A DNA stretch of 23,975 nt from Anaerolineae bacterium (GTDB lineage Bacteria; Chloroflexota; Anaerolineae; B4-G1; DUEL01). Position numbers and translations under genes: made by a program. This document shows, piece by piece, positions 23,961 through 23,975 of this stretch. The stretch covers positions 1 to 23,975 of the forward strand of contig JAFGOJ010000144.1 in assembly GCA_016926575.1 (NCBI GenBank). The letters are read 5' to 3'. Under the pieces are notes generated by a model. It searched no databases, was not told the origin of the DNA, and saw only the letters and a list, made by a program, of their open reading frames with translations. Each line of letters opens with the position of its first letter. Position 1 is the first letter of the stretch.

Positions 23961-23975
23961 GGCGGCTTCGCCGCC
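23961..23975. repeat. Short GC hairpin at the right edge
   Basis: GGCGGC and GCCGCC flank TTC, giving a compact 6-bp stem. The structure reaches the last base of the window, so its full extent and what follows cannot be seen. No gene is visible from 23877 to 23975 apart from this and the 23887-23924 repeat. Confidence 0.5.

Noticed and set aside
1..23975. CRISPR arrays, tRNA/rRNA genes, transposases, phage genes, toxin-antitoxin or defence systems
   Set aside because: No regularly spaced direct repeats, tRNA-like cloverleaf, or motif of these families was found; every large region is accounted for by glycan-related or exported proteins.

Overview
The window is a GC-rich bacterial segment carrying most of a surface- or exopolysaccharide locus. 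The best guess for the host is a member of the Chloroflexota (Anaerolineae-like). This rests on the exported protein at 6012-7400, which has the 'YLPLI' motif followed by a Thr-Pro repeat linker common in secreted proteins of that phylum, and on the many polytopic GT-C-like proteins. It is an inference from family style; no rRNA or other marker gene is present.

Layout. Six plus-strand genes (19-7400) form one tightly packed run. They are an acyl carrier protein, an AMP-forming acyl ligase, a glutamine-dependent asparagine synthetase-type amidotransferase, a second PP-loop enzyme of the LpsG/WbpG-like sugar amidotransferase type, a GT4 glycosyltransferase, and a Tat-exported DUF362 protein. 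Thirteen minus-strand genes (23843 down to 7413) form a second run, mostly coupled by overlaps or gaps of 2-5 nt. In transcription order they are a GT2, a GT4, an O-antigen ligase/Wzy-like polymerase, an RmlC-like cupin, an extended SDR epimerase, an RmlD-like reductase, a GT2, a membrane-anchored processive-type GT2, a NodB polysaccharide deacetylase, three consecutive polytopic GT-C-like membrane proteins, and an exported beta-propeller protein with a C-terminal membrane anchor. The two runs converge with only 12 nt between their stop codons. Both probably begin outside the window.

How the genes may work together. The minus run looks like a repeat-unit factory: deoxysugar tailoring (cupin, SDR, RmlD), glycan assembly (two GT2, one GT4, one membrane GT2), polymerisation or ligation, de-N-acetylation, and transfer of lipid-linked sugars outside the membrane by GT-C proteins. 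No flippase (Wzx or ABC), chain-length regulator or initiating phosphoglycosyl transferase is visible, and RmlA/RmlB are missing, so these must lie elsewhere. The plus run couples carrier-protein acyl activation to two different ATP-PPi amidotransferase-type enzymes and an Stp1-like glycosyltransferase. That set resembles the enzymes that accompany exosortase A (XrtA/EpsH) exopolysaccharide loci in Proteobacteria, but no exosortase or PEP-CTERM protein is seen here. This module is the most interesting part of the window.

No RNA genes, CRISPR arrays, insertion sequences or phage genes were recognised. There is no gene-free stretch longer than 100 bases. Two sizeable perfect inverted repeats are present (3750-3773 and 23887-23924), plus a short hairpin at the right edge.
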